Below are positions 25,676-34,700 of a stretch of 64,000 nt of DNA, one piece after another. The DNA is from UBA60 sp964587885. Its GTDB lineage: Archaea > Thermoplasmatota > Poseidoniia > Poseidoniales > Poseidoniaceae. The DNA lies in contig CAZPME010000005.1 of NCBI GenBank assembly GCA_964587885.1, positions 1-64,000 of the forward strand, given 5' to 3'. Under the pieces are notes generated by a model, which worked only from the letters and a program-made list of their open reading frames with translations, was not told where the DNA came from and made no database searches. The position numbers were made by a program, and so were the translations under genes. Position 1 is the stretch's first letter. Each line of letters begins with the position of its first letter.

Positions 25676-27268
25676 TTATACATCAATGATTGAATCGTGG
25701 GTGGTATAGACCTCCCATGTACCTCCACCGTTGAGGTAATCGGCATTGCCGTTGGCCACAAGGTGGAATCCTTCGGGAGCGTTTCCAGCGTTTGGTGCTA
25801 TAATGATCCATTGCACATTGGCTAAATTACCTCGATTATCATAGGTGGTGCCATTGCGTAATTCGTCATGCCAATCGGTAGAATCTGCCCGCCAATGACC
25901 GGTAATGTTGTTATTTCCGTAGGGGTCAATATCGTAATGAAATGTGTAGAGCCAATGCATTCCTAGAGTTGCGGGAGCAACGAAAAGGAAATCTTCATCC
26001 TTCTCAATATTGTCTTGCATTATTTCGCTGGCTTCATCCGTCCACATTGTTTGACCATGTACTGCGGCCAAGACGCTAAGTGGTATGATTAGTGCAATTC
26101 CTACCATCAGAGCGGAATATTTTCCCATCGGGCGCTCAAGGCAAGGGATTGATGGATTGAGATGGTTTAGGCGACTTAACAATAGGTATGCAGGAATCAT
26201 CATCAGCGAAATATAGCGGCCATTATTGCCCATGGTCGCGGTAACCCAAGGCCATTCGGCTTGCCATAGAAGTGATTCGTAAGTCCATAGGGCGGCAACA
26301 TAGACTGTAATTGCCGCGGTAAATGCGGCAACCATCCCAGCGATACTCGCGGTTTCCAAATCATTGATTTCTTTCATACCTTGAATCGCTGGACCGATAT
26401 ACGGCCACAATACCATACCTAAGAGGGAGTAAATAATGACGACGTCAAGGACTGAGATTAGCAAAGCCGAAGCAAAACGTGCCGGAGCATCCCCCACTAC
26501 TCCAAGAGTTGCACTAATGCCAAAATATCCCATCACCAGTAATGTTGAGGCGACCCCAAGTCCGCAACTCATTGCTACTGAGGTGGGCCGGCTTGCCCAT
26601 CGGCAAAAACCATCATGTTGGCGGGCTAATTCAAACCATATCAGAGCACCGAGGCCAAAAGCCAACCCATACCACATGCTCATCCCTTTTATTGCTAAGA
26701 CGGCGGCCATTGGAACCGAAATAGCCAAACTACGAATCCGAGCTTTATTTTCATCTTCTTCGCGACATGATTGCATCACAAGAATTGTTGTTGCATAGAG
26801 CATTGCGGCAATGAAAACCTCAGGATATCCTCGTCCAGTGGAAAAGATAAATGTCGGATATAGTGCGACCAATGCTGCCAATTCGAGCTTATCTTGTTTG
26901 TAGAGTAATCCAATAAATCCTAAGGTGACGGTAAATGATAACAGACGTACATCCATAGGTGAATCGCCAATGAATTGGAACCAACCATTTTCACGCACTG
27001 GTGCGTAAGATGGGTCGCTCGCTTTGGTATCGATGGGACGAGTGTGGCCCCAATCGAGATAGGCTTCACCTTGGCCACCTTCAACGGTTGCATAGGTTAG
27101 GTGGAGGTGGGTATCCAGTCCGAGGTCACTGGTAAAGACCACCAAAGCGTTGAGGCAAACTCCGATGATAAGGAGAAGTTTCCAGCGCCTTTGCCTTGCG
27201 AACTCTTCGGGCGAGAGTTCATCCTCCATGCGAAAGCGGTGGCTTGACTCCTTCTTCAACAGTCGCAT
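25676..27268 (-). CDS. Polytopic membrane protein (GT-C/PMT-like fold suspected)
   Basis: A 530-residue membrane protein with about 10-11 hydrophobic helices. A first helix (KLLLIIGVCLNALVVFTS) is followed by a polar loop with acidic residues and histidines (GLDTHLHLTYAT, DWGHTRPID), an arrangement like the first periplasmic loop of GT-C transferases. After the last helix comes a soluble C-terminus of about 130 residues (FLFVAPATLGMHWLYTFHYDIDP). ATG 27268 or 27229 (MEDELSPEE) could be the start. It is the last gene of a minus-strand run from 31753. No defining catalytic motif was recognised, so the GT-C call is a suggestion. Confidence 0.7.
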   Translation of the reverse strand: MRLLKKESSHRFRMEDELSPEEFARQRRWKLLLIIGVCLNALVVFTSDLGLDTHLHLTYATVEGGQGEAYLDWGHTRPIDTKASDPSYAPVRENGWFQFIGDSPMDVRLLSFTVTLGFIGLLYKQDKLELAALVALYPTFIFSTGRGYPEVFIAAMLYATTILVMQSCREEDENKARIRSLAISVPMAAVLAIKGMSMWYGLAFGLGALIWFELARQHDGFCRWASRPTSVAMSCGLGVASTLLVMGYFGISATLGVVGDAPARFASALLISVLDVVIIYSLLGMVLWPYIGPAIQGMKEINDLETASIAGMVAAFTAAITVYVAALWTYESLLWQAEWPWVTATMGNNGRYISLMMIPAYLLLSRLNHLNPSIPCLERPMGKYSALMVGIALIIPLSVLAAVHGQTMWTDEASEIMQDNIEKDEDFLFVAPATLGMHWLYTFHYDIDPYGNNNITGHWRADSTDWHDELRNGTTYDNRGNLANVQWIIIAPNAGNAPEGFHLVANGNADYLNGGGTWEVYTTHDSIIDV

Positions 27269-27287
27269 TCAATACCGGCAAAGCCGG

Positions 27288-28973
27288 CTATTCCCACGCA
27301 TCAATTTCATCAGCACAGCCTGAAAATATTTCTGCATCACTGGTTAGGGCTTGTTGGTAAACTTCCATTTGATTAACCGGTGTCCCGTCAGACCATTCAC
27401 CCATTTGTGATAACCAAGAATGATTGAGAAGATAGGATTCAGCGCTTAAACCAGCATTTATGTCACCACTTTGTGAAACCAAATAATCAGCTTGAGCATC
27501 TACCCGACGATAGAACCCCCAATCGGCTAGATTGTCGTGAACTGGTGTGGCTTGGAGATAATGAGAAGCAACCATAGGTGGGAAGCCATGTCGGTCACTG
27601 GGGACAATCAGGGTAAGGATTCTCTCTTCAGCCAGCAGACCTGAACCATCTCTAGCGATGATTCTCTTTTGATGCCATGCTCCATTGCAAGGGCTGACTG
27701 AAGTATCATCTTCGGAGATTGCTATATGGGCCATAGTATGGTTTGGCAGCCCACTCAAATCACCACGTAATTGTTCGTCGACGGAATGAAGGTAAGGTGC
27801 TTCTAAGGCAATGAATAGGCTTTCATTACCCCACCCTCGCGCTAGTGCGTCATCTATCGTTCGAAACGATAATCCCGCCCCAAGACTATGGCCTCCAATC
27901 CACAAATTGGCGGTATCAATAGTTGAATTTCCCAATATTGAATCTATCCACTGAGTACGATTTTCTTGTAATGCAATACTGCTTAGATATTCAATTCCCG
28001 CGGCAATCGCTGCACTACGTGGAATATGTTGGGGATGATTCGACATCCCTTTTGCTTCAATGAGATCAAAATCATCTGCACCATCTGGATGAACATCAGA
28101 GGGATATTGGAGGTATGCAACCGCCATTCCCTTGGCAGACAAGTGATTTATCCAGTCCTCATAAACAGACCATTCTGGGCTACCAAAGCCATGTAACATT
28201 ATCGCCAAAGGAATTTTTTCACTGCGGTTTTCTAAGGGGATAATAGGTAAACTCAGATAGAGTGAAAATTCTAATTCATCTTCTACATCACCGATTATCT
28301 CAGTGACTTCATTTGGCATTGGATAGGCAAAGGCCTTAGTTGAAATGGAATATGGTGCAGGATTTGAACCGTAACCTGTACTTGGTGCAGAAGGTGGTGC
28401 TGCGGCAGTACCGAGCATTGCTGGAATGGCTGGAATCATTAGCAAAGCACACAAAATAATCAAAGAAACATGAGCGAAATTGCCCACAGTACGTCGCCAA
28501 TCTATGGTTTCATTTAGGCGAAAAATCAGGGGTATTGGGCGCGGAAATAATATTACCAATAACGCGATTATTGCCATAGAATAAGCTGCGGCAATTAGCA
28601 CAAAGCCGCCGCGAAAATATGCCACATCCAGCAAAAGGTGGATTATGACTGCGGCGATTACACAACCTAGAACAAACCCACTTGCAAGTCGAGTAATTAC
28701 CCACCACTCCTGCTGAGAATGCTTATTCTTCAGCCAATAACTCAACCCAATAACTGTACAACCAATCACAAATAGAAGAAAAGGATGACTTCGCAAGGTG
28801 AACGACCAATCAAGGCTGCGTAGAGCATGGTCCCAGAATGCGTTGGCGGAGTCTTCGCCCATACTCAAAGAATACAACGGTAGAGCAAAGGGAGTGATAA
28901 TGCCGATTGCAATTGTTGTAGGGAGCGGCCAAGATGAGTTGAGAATGCTTACCCCCTCATCTTCTTCGGCCAT
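27288..28973 (-). CDS. Membrane-anchored alpha/beta hydrolase
   Basis: A 561-residue protein with about six N-terminal membrane helices (to about residue 195) and a soluble C-terminal alpha/beta hydrolase domain. Visible parts are the oxyanion loop IPLAIMLHGFG, the nucleophile elbow LWIGGHSLGAG and the putative catalytic His in VPSDRHGFPP. The domain presumably faces the outside and acts as a lipase or esterase; the substrate is unknown. ATG 28973 (MAEEDEGVS) is preferred over an upstream TTG at 29018 because it is the only ATG before the first helix. It lies between fen and the polytopic membrane protein. Confidence 0.8.
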   Translation of the reverse strand: MAEEDEGVSILNSSWPLPTTIAIGIITPFALPLYSLSMGEDSANAFWDHALRSLDWSFTLRSHPFLLFVIGCTVIGLSYWLKNKHSQQEWWVITRLASGFVLGCVIAAVIIHLLLDVAYFRGGFVLIAAAYSMAIIALLVILFPRPIPLIFRLNETIDWRRTVGNFAHVSLIILCALLMIPAIPAMLGTAAAPPSAPSTGYGSNPAPYSISTKAFAYPMPNEVTEIIGDVEDELEFSLYLSLPIIPLENRSEKIPLAIMLHGFGSPEWSVYEDWINHLSAKGMAVAYLQYPSDVHPDGADDFDLIEAKGMSNHPQHIPRSAAIAAGIEYLSSIALQENRTQWIDSILGNSTIDTANLWIGGHSLGAGLSFRTIDDALARGWGNESLFIALEAPYLHSVDEQLRGDLSGLPNHTMAHIAISEDDTSVSPCNGAWHQKRIIARDGSGLLAEERILTLIVPSDRHGFPPMVASHYLQATPVHDNLADWGFYRRVDAQADYLVSQSGDINAGLSAESYLLNHSWLSQMGEWSDGTPVNQMEVYQQALTSDAEIFSGCADEIDAWE

Positions 28974-29044
28974 AATTCGCTGCTGAACAGTGGAGTATTT
29001 CAAGCGCGAGGCTAACAATATTGCACCAAGTATCCGTTAATGCA

Positions 29045-30064
29045 TTAAAACTCAAACAAACTGGATTGTCCAGATTGACGAACTTGCGATTCTTTACCGA
29101 TACGTGACAAACTTCTTTCAATCCTCTTATCGCTGAAATCACGCTCCTTGAGCCATGCAGTTAGTGCATCAAAGTCGACTGGCTTCAAGTCGAGGTCGTG
29201 ACCGGAATTAGCAGGATGGTCAAGAAATAATTTACGAATTTCTTCAAGGTTTTCGGGAATTTCTTTTTCTTTTGCAGCGCATACACCTTCAATCGTTCCG
29301 TGTTCTTTGATGAGTTTAAGTCCGGTTTTTGGCCCAATGCCACGAATCCCAGGGTGAAAGTCAGTACCAATCATTATTGCGAGGTCAATCAATTGCTCAC
29401 GAGTCAATTGATTCTGTTGCAATAGGTCGTCGAGGACAATTTTTTCGGCACGAATAATACGACCCATGCGCCGACTTCCTGCTGACATTAGATTTCGTAC
29501 CAAAATAGGACTACCATAGAGCAAGGCATCCCAATCTTGAGTCGCCACCACATCAAGTTGTCCTGCTTGTGCCATCACCGCTGCTTGGCCTTCCCCTTCA
29601 GCCTCACCGCGGAACGCAGGTATACCAAGCAGATGGAGCAATTCAATGGTTTCTTCAACCATTTCTGGTGTATATCGCACAGATCGTTGGGCCCATTTTT
29701 GTGCTTCGGGATAATCTCCTTCTGCCAATGCAGTCTCCCATTTTTCTTGTGCTTCTATGCGAGATTTAGAACGCTTTTCAATGGTGTCAGCCTTGAGTAC
29801 AGGATGTTTCCCATCGAAAATAAAAATCGGGATGATGCCCAGTTCAAGCAGGCTAGTGGCTCGGTCAAGGAAACCCATCAAATGTGATACTGGTCGGCCC
29901 TTGGAATCCTTGAGAGGCCCCCCGTCGCCAGTCGCCCCTCGGGCGCGAATTGAAGTGAGAAATTGAAAGGCGACTAAAAATGAGTCAATGCCAATTCTCA
30001 TTCCAGCCAAATCGGATAAATCAATGGATTCTGCGTCGGCTATATCGCGCAAATTACAACCCAT
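29045..30064 (-). CDS. fen: Flap endonuclease 1
   Basis: It removes 5' flaps during Okazaki-fragment maturation and base-excision repair. The 339 residues include the N domain (GMRIGIDSFLVAFQFL, IFIFDGKHPVLK), the I domain acidic cluster (FRGEAEGEGQAAVMAQ, DVVATQDWDALLYG), the H3TH DLAIMIGTDFHPGIRGIGPKT, and a C-terminal QSSLFEF that fits a PIP motif for PCNA. All catalytic carboxylates expected of FEN1 are present. It sits 19 bases after a membrane-protein gene with which it has no evident functional link. Confidence 0.95.
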   Translation of the reverse strand: MGCNLRDIADAESIDLSDLAGMRIGIDSFLVAFQFLTSIRARGATGDGGPLKDSKGRPVSHLMGFLDRATSLLELGIIPIFIFDGKHPVLKADTIEKRSKSRIEAQEKWETALAEGDYPEAQKWAQRSVRYTPEMVEETIELLHLLGIPAFRGEAEGEGQAAVMAQAGQLDVVATQDWDALLYGSPILVRNLMSAGSRRMGRIIRAEKIVLDDLLQQNQLTREQLIDLAIMIGTDFHPGIRGIGPKTGLKLIKEHGTIEGVCAAKEKEIPENLEEIRKLFLDHPANSGHDLDLKPVDFDALTAWLKERDFSDKRIERSLSRIGKESQVRQSGQSSLFEF

Positions 30065-30082
30065 GTCCTCACCATTGTAAGG

Positions 30083-31753
30083 TCAATCGAACTCATCATC
30101 ATCGAATTCATCATCATCGAATTCATCATCATCGAATTCATCATCATCGAATTCTTCTTCGACATAGTTTTCTGCCATCCAAGCATCGCGCGCTTCCTTC
30201 CATTTCCAGCCCCCAAATGCAAACGAAATTAATGCTATTGGGCCGCATATTTGTATAGGAAGATTGCCCCAACTCGGGTCGACATTGATTACTTCAATTG
30301 CGCTTGCAGGGACGATGAAGCGAGGACTAGCATCGCCAGCCATCACACCCATTTGTACCCCATCAGCCAAATTTTGTTCATCAAGGTAGGTTGCCCATTG
30401 GGGCACTACTTCTCCACAGCCAGCGCACGCTTCAACAAATGTAGCATTGATGATTATTGCATGACCGGCCTGTAGGTCAACCGAGCCATCGAGTAGTGAG
30501 AAGAAGAGTTGTAACCGTTCAACACCGCGCAAAGTTGCTGTGGTATTATCGGCGATTACAGCACTATAATCTTCAAAACCCAATCCAGTAACCTCTGTGT
30601 TCATCGGCGCTGATTGGCCTTCTTTGCCAACAAATCCTTGGACATTACTGGTGTAAATTTGGTCATATGTGACATAGAGTTTTAGCGAAGTCCCCGGAGT
30701 AATACCAGATAGGAATTCTCCCGGCGCAGCATCGAGGGAGACCAAATTATCAGGTGTTGTATATTCAGCCGCCCCAACCGAGCCTAGGTCGGTTTCAGCT
30801 GGGCTTTCCATCAAAGTTATTATTGGAACAACCGATAAGGAGGCCAGCATTCCAATTGTGAGAAATGCAATTCCGATGGGCTTGAAGATATTCAAATTGG
30901 GGATGAACATCCCTGCTGGGATGATCCAAACTAGTGATATTACTCCCCAAATAATTGGGGTAGTCATTCCATCAGTTGGTACTTCTCGAATGGTGAATTG
31001 ATTTGAAGAGTTAGCGTAAGGACTGGAATATTCACCCGGTATGCCACCTTCGCTGGGGGGGATGATGATTTCCTCCGGAGGTAATACTGAAACATTCATC
31101 TCAAAACCATCTTTGCCAAGGAATAATTGGTACCCGTCACCCACTCCACCGGGTTTAGTAAACTCAACTTTGAGTGAAATGGCTTCGCCAATTTCTAATG
31201 TTTTGAGACTGGAATCGAGTGAGAATTCATATTGGCCATCATCATTTTTATTTTGCTCATTCAAGGTTACCGCAACATATTGCTTGGTGTCGACCGACAT
31301 AGTGATTCTAACCTGCTGATTTGCCGTACCAGTCTGACTGAATATACTCAAATCTAGAATTCCAGTCATCGGCTGTTCAGAATTAATCAATAATTTCTCG
31401 GTTACCGGTGCACTTCCTCCAAAATTGAATACTCGGTTACCTCCACCGTTATTCGGTTGAAGTGGTCCGTTGGTTTCAGCAAAGGAGTCATCACTATCAG
31501 GATCTGTGGTGCCGGCATGGTTCCATGCATCCCAAGTATCTGGGGTGCCAGCATTTTCTTCACCATAGAAGTATAGTGTCTTCTTATTGAATGAGAGCGG
31601 AGTTCCTCTAGGTTCCTCATCCTGCATCATTACAGAACTGGCATTAGCGCTACTAGCGACGAGAGTAAAAACTGCGATGAGCAAGCCGACTAAGGCTAAT
31701 CTGTGCCCGCTACGGTTATCCTGCATCATCGCCACCCAACCTTGCCGACTCAT
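30083..31753 (-). CDS. Secreted/membrane protein with acidic FDDDE tail
   Basis: Unknown function, 556 residues. The N-terminal signal sequence (LALVGLLIAVFTLVASSANA) is followed by two beta-rich extracellular domains (VTEKLLINSEQPMTGILDLS, GYQLFLGKDGFEMNVSV), a pair of helices (TPIIWGVISLVWIIPAGMF, IGIAFLTIGMLASLSVVPI), another beta domain, a final helix (NLPIQICGPIALISFAFGG), and a cytosolic tail ending in five EFDDD units. The tail would bind cations or basic proteins. The gene is first in the minus-strand run containing fen. It has no recognisable enzymatic motif. Confidence 0.78.
   Translation of the reverse strand: MSRQGWVAMMQDNRSGHRLALVGLLIAVFTLVASSANASSVMMQDEEPRGTPLSFNKKTLYFYGEENAGTPDTWDAWNHAGTTDPDSDDSFAETNGPLQPNNGGGNRVFNFGGSAPVTEKLLINSEQPMTGILDLSIFSQTGTANQQVRITMSVDTKQYVAVTLNEQNKNDDGQYEFSLDSSLKTLEIGEAISLKVEFTKPGGVGDGYQLFLGKDGFEMNVSVLPPEEIIIPPSEGGIPGEYSSPYANSSNQFTIREVPTDGMTTPIIWGVISLVWIIPAGMFIPNLNIFKPIGIAFLTIGMLASLSVVPIITLMESPAETDLGSVGAAEYTTPDNLVSLDAAPGEFLSGITPGTSLKLYVTYDQIYTSNVQGFVGKEGQSAPMNTEVTGLGFEDYSAVIADNTTATLRGVERLQLFFSLLDGSVDLQAGHAIIINATFVEACAGCGEVVPQWATYLDEQNLADGVQMGVMAGDASPRFIVPASAIEVINVDPSWGNLPIQICGPIALISFAFGGWKWKEARDAWMAENYVEEEFDDDEFDDDEFDDDEFDDDEFD
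30089..30155 (-). repeat. 15-bp tandem repeat encoding FDDDE units
   Basis: The unit GAATTCATCATCATC (plus strand) recurs four times with little change, encoding EFDDD repeats at the C-terminus of the membrane protein. Such arrays change length easily by slippage. Confidence 0.85.
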
Positions 31754-31787
31754 TTTCCCATATTGATGCTTTCATTACCCTGTATCT

Positions 31788-31802
31788 CGGCCCGTAGGGC
31801 CG
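31788..31802. promoter_or_regulatory. Intergenic palindrome CGGCCC-GTA-GGGCCG
   Basis: A perfect 6-base inverted repeat with a GTA centre lies between the divergent genes starting at 31753 (minus) and 31846 (plus). It shares the CCGTAGG centre with the palindromes at 35975-35991 and 43633-43649. It could be an operator for one regulator or an mRNA hairpin. Confidence 0.4.
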
Positions 31803-31845
31803 CGCAACCGTCTTGAGGCAGAGGTTACACGCCCTTCACGTTCAC

Positions 31846-32940
31846 ATGTCCTGTGTCTTGGTCGGTAGCGGATGGCACCATCGGCTATTTACTGCTGAGA
31901 TGGCGGCGCTTATTCCCGAAGCAGAAATTGAACACAAAACAACGCGAATATTTTTTTCTGATACCAACCTTGCTAAAGAAACATTATTGCATTCAGCCAT
32001 GCTGGATGATTTGTTATTGCACGGGCAAGTCGTGGAATTAGTTGAGGAAGAAGTAATTGAAACATTGAAAATTTCTTTCACAGATTGGTTGGAAAATACG
32101 AATATCGACCCTTCTCATGGGACGGTTGCAGTTCGTGCTAGTCGCCATGGAAAGCGCATCCAAGGTTGGTCACCAACTAAATTAGCAGGGCATTTTGGCG
32201 GAGTATTTTCCGCCGCTGGGTGGCGCATTGATTTGGAAAATCCAGACCTTGAAATCGCCTTAGTGGTCGATGCTGTAAATCAAGTTGTAGCATGGGGAGT
32301 AAGCCAATATTACCAGCCCCCGCGCCTTGGGTGGAAAGGCCGCTCCCCCACCCAACGGCCATTCTTCAAACCGATTAGCCTTGATCCACGACATGCTAAA
32401 TTGATGCTCAATTTGTTATGTCCGACCGGCCCAGTTCTTGACCCATTATGTGGGACTGGAGGAATTGCAGTCGAAGCAGGATTGATGGGATTGCCATCAA
32501 TTTCTATTGATTTGGACATCGAGATGGTTGAAGGAGCCAAGCGTAATTATCGCTGGGCTCAACAACTCGGTGCTACAGGAAATGGAAAAATTTCACACGG
32601 TGATGCTACTGACTTAGTCGGAGTCTTAGCTAAATTAGGGGAACTTGAAATTGGGGCTGTTTGTCTTGACCCGCCATATGGCCGCAATGCTTGGCGTTCG
32701 CAGGAATCGGGCTCATTATTCCTGCAAGTCTGTGCTAGTGCTCGCGCCGTGGTTGAATCTGGAACCCGCCTAGCTTGTATGATTCCTAGTTCTCCCGATA
32801 GTGGTGGATTAGTTTATGGTCGCCAATGGGAGGAAATAATTGCCTTATTATCGCAAAAGGGCTGGCGAGTTCTTGACCATTGGCAAATACCGGTTCATGC
32901 TTCAATGGGGCGAGTGATGGTACTTGCAATCGCCGATTAA
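31846..32940 (+). CDS. tRNA (guanine-N2)-methyltransferase, Trm-G10-like
   Basis: It most likely methylates G10 (m2G/m2,2G) in tRNAs using SAM. The 364 residues have an N-terminal THUMP-type region, then the class I methyltransferase with PVLDPLCGTGGIAVEAGL (SAM loop), SISIDLDIEMVEGAKRN and the N2-type motif IV LDPPYGRN. In the nearby tRNA-Arg gene, base 10 is G and pairs with U25, the known Trm-G10 context. ATG 31846 gives the family-like start MSCVLVGSGWHHRLFTAE; TTG 31813 would add 11 residues with no similarity. The stop overlaps the convergent YkgJ-like gene by 4 bases. Confidence 0.88.
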   Translation: MSCVLVGSGWHHRLFTAEMAALIPEAEIEHKTTRIFFSDTNLAKETLLHSAMLDDLLLHGQVVELVEEEVIETLKISFTDWLENTNIDPSHGTVAVRASRHGKRIQGWSPTKLAGHFGGVFSAAGWRIDLENPDLEIALVVDAVNQVVAWGVSQYYQPPRLGWKGRSPTQRPFFKPISLDPRHAKLMLNLLCPTGPVLDPLCGTGGIAVEAGLMGLPSISIDLDIEMVEGAKRNYRWAQQLGATGNGKISHGDATDLVGVLAKLGELEIGAVCLDPPYGRNAWRSQESGSLFLQVCASARAVVESGTRLACMIPSSPDSGGLVYGRQWEEIIALLSQKGWRVLDHWQIPVHASMGRVMVLAIAD

Positions 32941-33365
32941 TTACGAGATTTGGCTTGGGCTGTAATTAGTGAATCAAGCACCAGCAGTTGTTCTCGTACC
33001 TCGTTAGTTGGGTGGTCAAACTCTGTAGAATGAGGACAAATATCATCCATCCATACTTTGTTATTCTGGTCTAAAATAGCGGGATATATTTTGCATCCAG
33101 TTGGCCGAATCTCATGTATTGAGCAAATCCCAGCAGCATCGATATCTGCGGAATCGGTTACCAAGAATATGCAGGCCATCGTAGTTGGGTTATTTGCCAG
33201 TTCAAGCACTCCCTCGGTTTCTGTTAATGGCTTAGTGAATTCAGCAATCGGGCGCTTGAGTTGGGTCGAGATGTGAGTTGCATCTTCGATACTAATTGGC
33301 ATCTCGGTATTTCGACAACAACGGCTACAACCATGACGGAGACACGGTGATTGTTCGCGGCGCAT
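32937..33365 (-). CDS. YkgJ-family cysteine-cluster protein
   Basis: A 142-residue member of the YkgJ/UPF0153 zinc- or iron-binding family. Cysteines appear in the expected order: CLRHGCSRCC at the N-terminus, then GICSIHEIRPTGCKIYPA (C...RPxxCxxYP, the family signature) and DICPHS. The family is usually assigned a metal-chelating or Fe-S role with no proven reaction. It ends overlapping the tRNA methylase gene (4 bases) and starts 55 bases from the tRNA-Arg gene. Confidence 0.82.
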   Translation of the reverse strand: MRREQSPCLRHGCSRCCRNTEMPISIEDATHISTQLKRPIAEFTKPLTETEGVLELANNPTTMACIFLVTDSADIDAAGICSIHEIRPTGCKIYPAILDQNNKVWMDDICPHSTEFDHPTNEVREQLLVLDSLITAQAKSRN

Positions 33366-33419
33366 AAGCGTGCGATGCTTCCGTTGATTTCAAAGGGTGT
33401 GACCGTCGCCGTATCAAAT

Positions 33420-33493
33420 GGGCGATTAGGGTAGCCTGGATATCCTGACGGGCTTCGAACCCGTCGACGCGGGTTCGAATCCTGCATCGCCCG
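33420..33493 (+). tRNA. tRNA-Arg (anticodon TCG)
   Basis: The acceptor stem GGGCGAT/ATCGCCC is perfect (33420-33426, 33486-33492). The anticodon arm is ACGGG-CTTCGAA-CCCGT with TCG at 33455-33457. The T arm is GCGGG-TTCGAAT-CCTGC. A four-base variable loop and discriminator G (33493) are seen. The D loop has the A-G-...-GG-...-A pattern. There is no encoded CCA and no intron. Confidence 0.92.
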
Positions 33494-33501
33494 CTCTTTA
33501 C

Positions 33502-34635
33502 TTAAGGCCAGTTTGGGGTTGGCCAATCTAGATTCGGCCGGCTCCACATTTGTACCGAGTCTTTGCCCCAGTTGGTATGGGTAACTTGAGTAAGCCCACA
33601 GGTAGTGAAATCTTCTGGTGAAATTCCAAGGTGATATGGTTGAGAAAAATCCGCTTCGGTAGTAATGATAATTGCTCGGTCAATCAGCCCCTGTTGGAGG
33701 AATTTTTGTGCGGTAATCGGACCACCCTCAAGGAGTATTTCTTGGCACTCACGCTCACCTAATAGAGCCATGACTGAATCGAGGTCAATTCCGGAATCAT
33801 CAGCATTTTTCGCAACTTGAATCACTTCGACATTTTCGTGTTTTGCAAGGTCTTTAGCGACATCAATATTTTCATTTAGATGCAATATTAGAGTTGGCAT
33901 TCCATCGCATATCAATTTGCTTTTCGCAGGGATGCGCAAGTTTGGGTCAAGGACCACTCGAAGTGGTTGGCGTCCAAGACCAATGTCAATGCGCCTAATT
34001 GTTAATTGCGGGTCATCTCGAATTGCAGTCTCTACTCCTATGAGCACGGTATCACAATCACGGCGAAGACGATGAACAGCATCGAGGCTTTCTTCGCTGG
34101 TGAAGCGCTCAGATTTGCCAGCTCGGTCATCGACTGCGCCGTTGGCATCGGTGGCGATTTTCAGTGTCACTAATGGTTTACCCTGCTCACACCAATGCAG
34201 GAAGGATTGCATTTGTTGGGCTGCTTTATCCTCTAGAAGTCCACATTTAACAGAGAATCCTTCGCCACGCAGGTATTCAATACCATTGCCTCGAACTGTC
34301 GGATTTGGGTCGGAATGAGCGATGATTACATCGGTAATTCCAGCCCATAATAATGCCTCGGTACATGGTGGAGTTCGGCCGTGATGATTGCATGGCTCAA
34401 GGGTTACGTATGCCGTTGAACCATTGGTAGAGATACCACGACGTTCAGCATCAGATATGGCCATTTGCTCAGCATGGAGGCCACCTAAGTGGTCGTGCCA
34501 TCCTTCGGCGATTACCTTTCCATCTTTGACCAATACACAACCTACCAGCGGATTAGGCCGAACTTGACCTCGGCCTTTTTCAGCCACAACCAATGCTTGT
34601 CGCATGAATGCTTCATCATCCTGCGACCAATCCAT
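33502..34635 (-). CDS. ribD: Bifunctional RibD: pyrimidine deaminase/reductase (riboflavin)
   Basis: It converts the GTP-derived diamino-pyrimidinone ribosyl phosphate to 5-amino-6-ribitylamino-uracil phosphate by deamination and reduction. The deaminase domain has the zinc site GGLHAEQMAI and TLEPCNHHGRTPPC. The reductase domain starts near residue 165 (PLVTLKIATDANGAVDD, RLRRDCDTVLIGVETAIRDDP, EILLEGGP). This fused bacterial order differs from the usual archaeal separate reductase route. ATG 34635 is favoured because similarity starts there; ATG 34668 or 34662 would add about 10 residues. No other rib genes lie in the window. Confidence 0.92.
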   Translation of the reverse strand: MDWSQDDEAFMRQALVVAEKGRGQVRPNPLVGCVLVKDGKVIAEGWHDHLGGLHAEQMAISDAERRGISTNGSTAYVTLEPCNHHGRTPPCTEALLWAGITDVIIAHSDPNPTVRGNGIEYLRGEGFSVKCGLLEDKAAQQMQSFLHWCEQGKPLVTLKIATDANGAVDDRAGKSERFTSEESLDAVHRLRRDCDTVLIGVETAIRDDPQLTIRRIDIGLGRQPLRVVLDPNLRIPAKSKLICDGMPTLILHLNENIDVAKDLAKHENVEVIQVAKNADDSGIDLDSVMALLGERECQEILLEGGPITAQKFLQQGLIDRAIIITTEADFSQPYHLGISPEDFTTCGLTQVTHTNWGKDSVQMWSRPNLDWPTPNWP

Positions 34636-34700
34636 TACGCCACTCTCGGCCAAGCCACTCATGCCCATGCCTTCAAGTCCACTACCATCATGTCCTCTTC

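Noticed and set aside
30089..30155. Short regular repeats as a CRISPR-like array
   Set aside because: The 15-base units have no unique spacers and are in frame as EFDDD codons.
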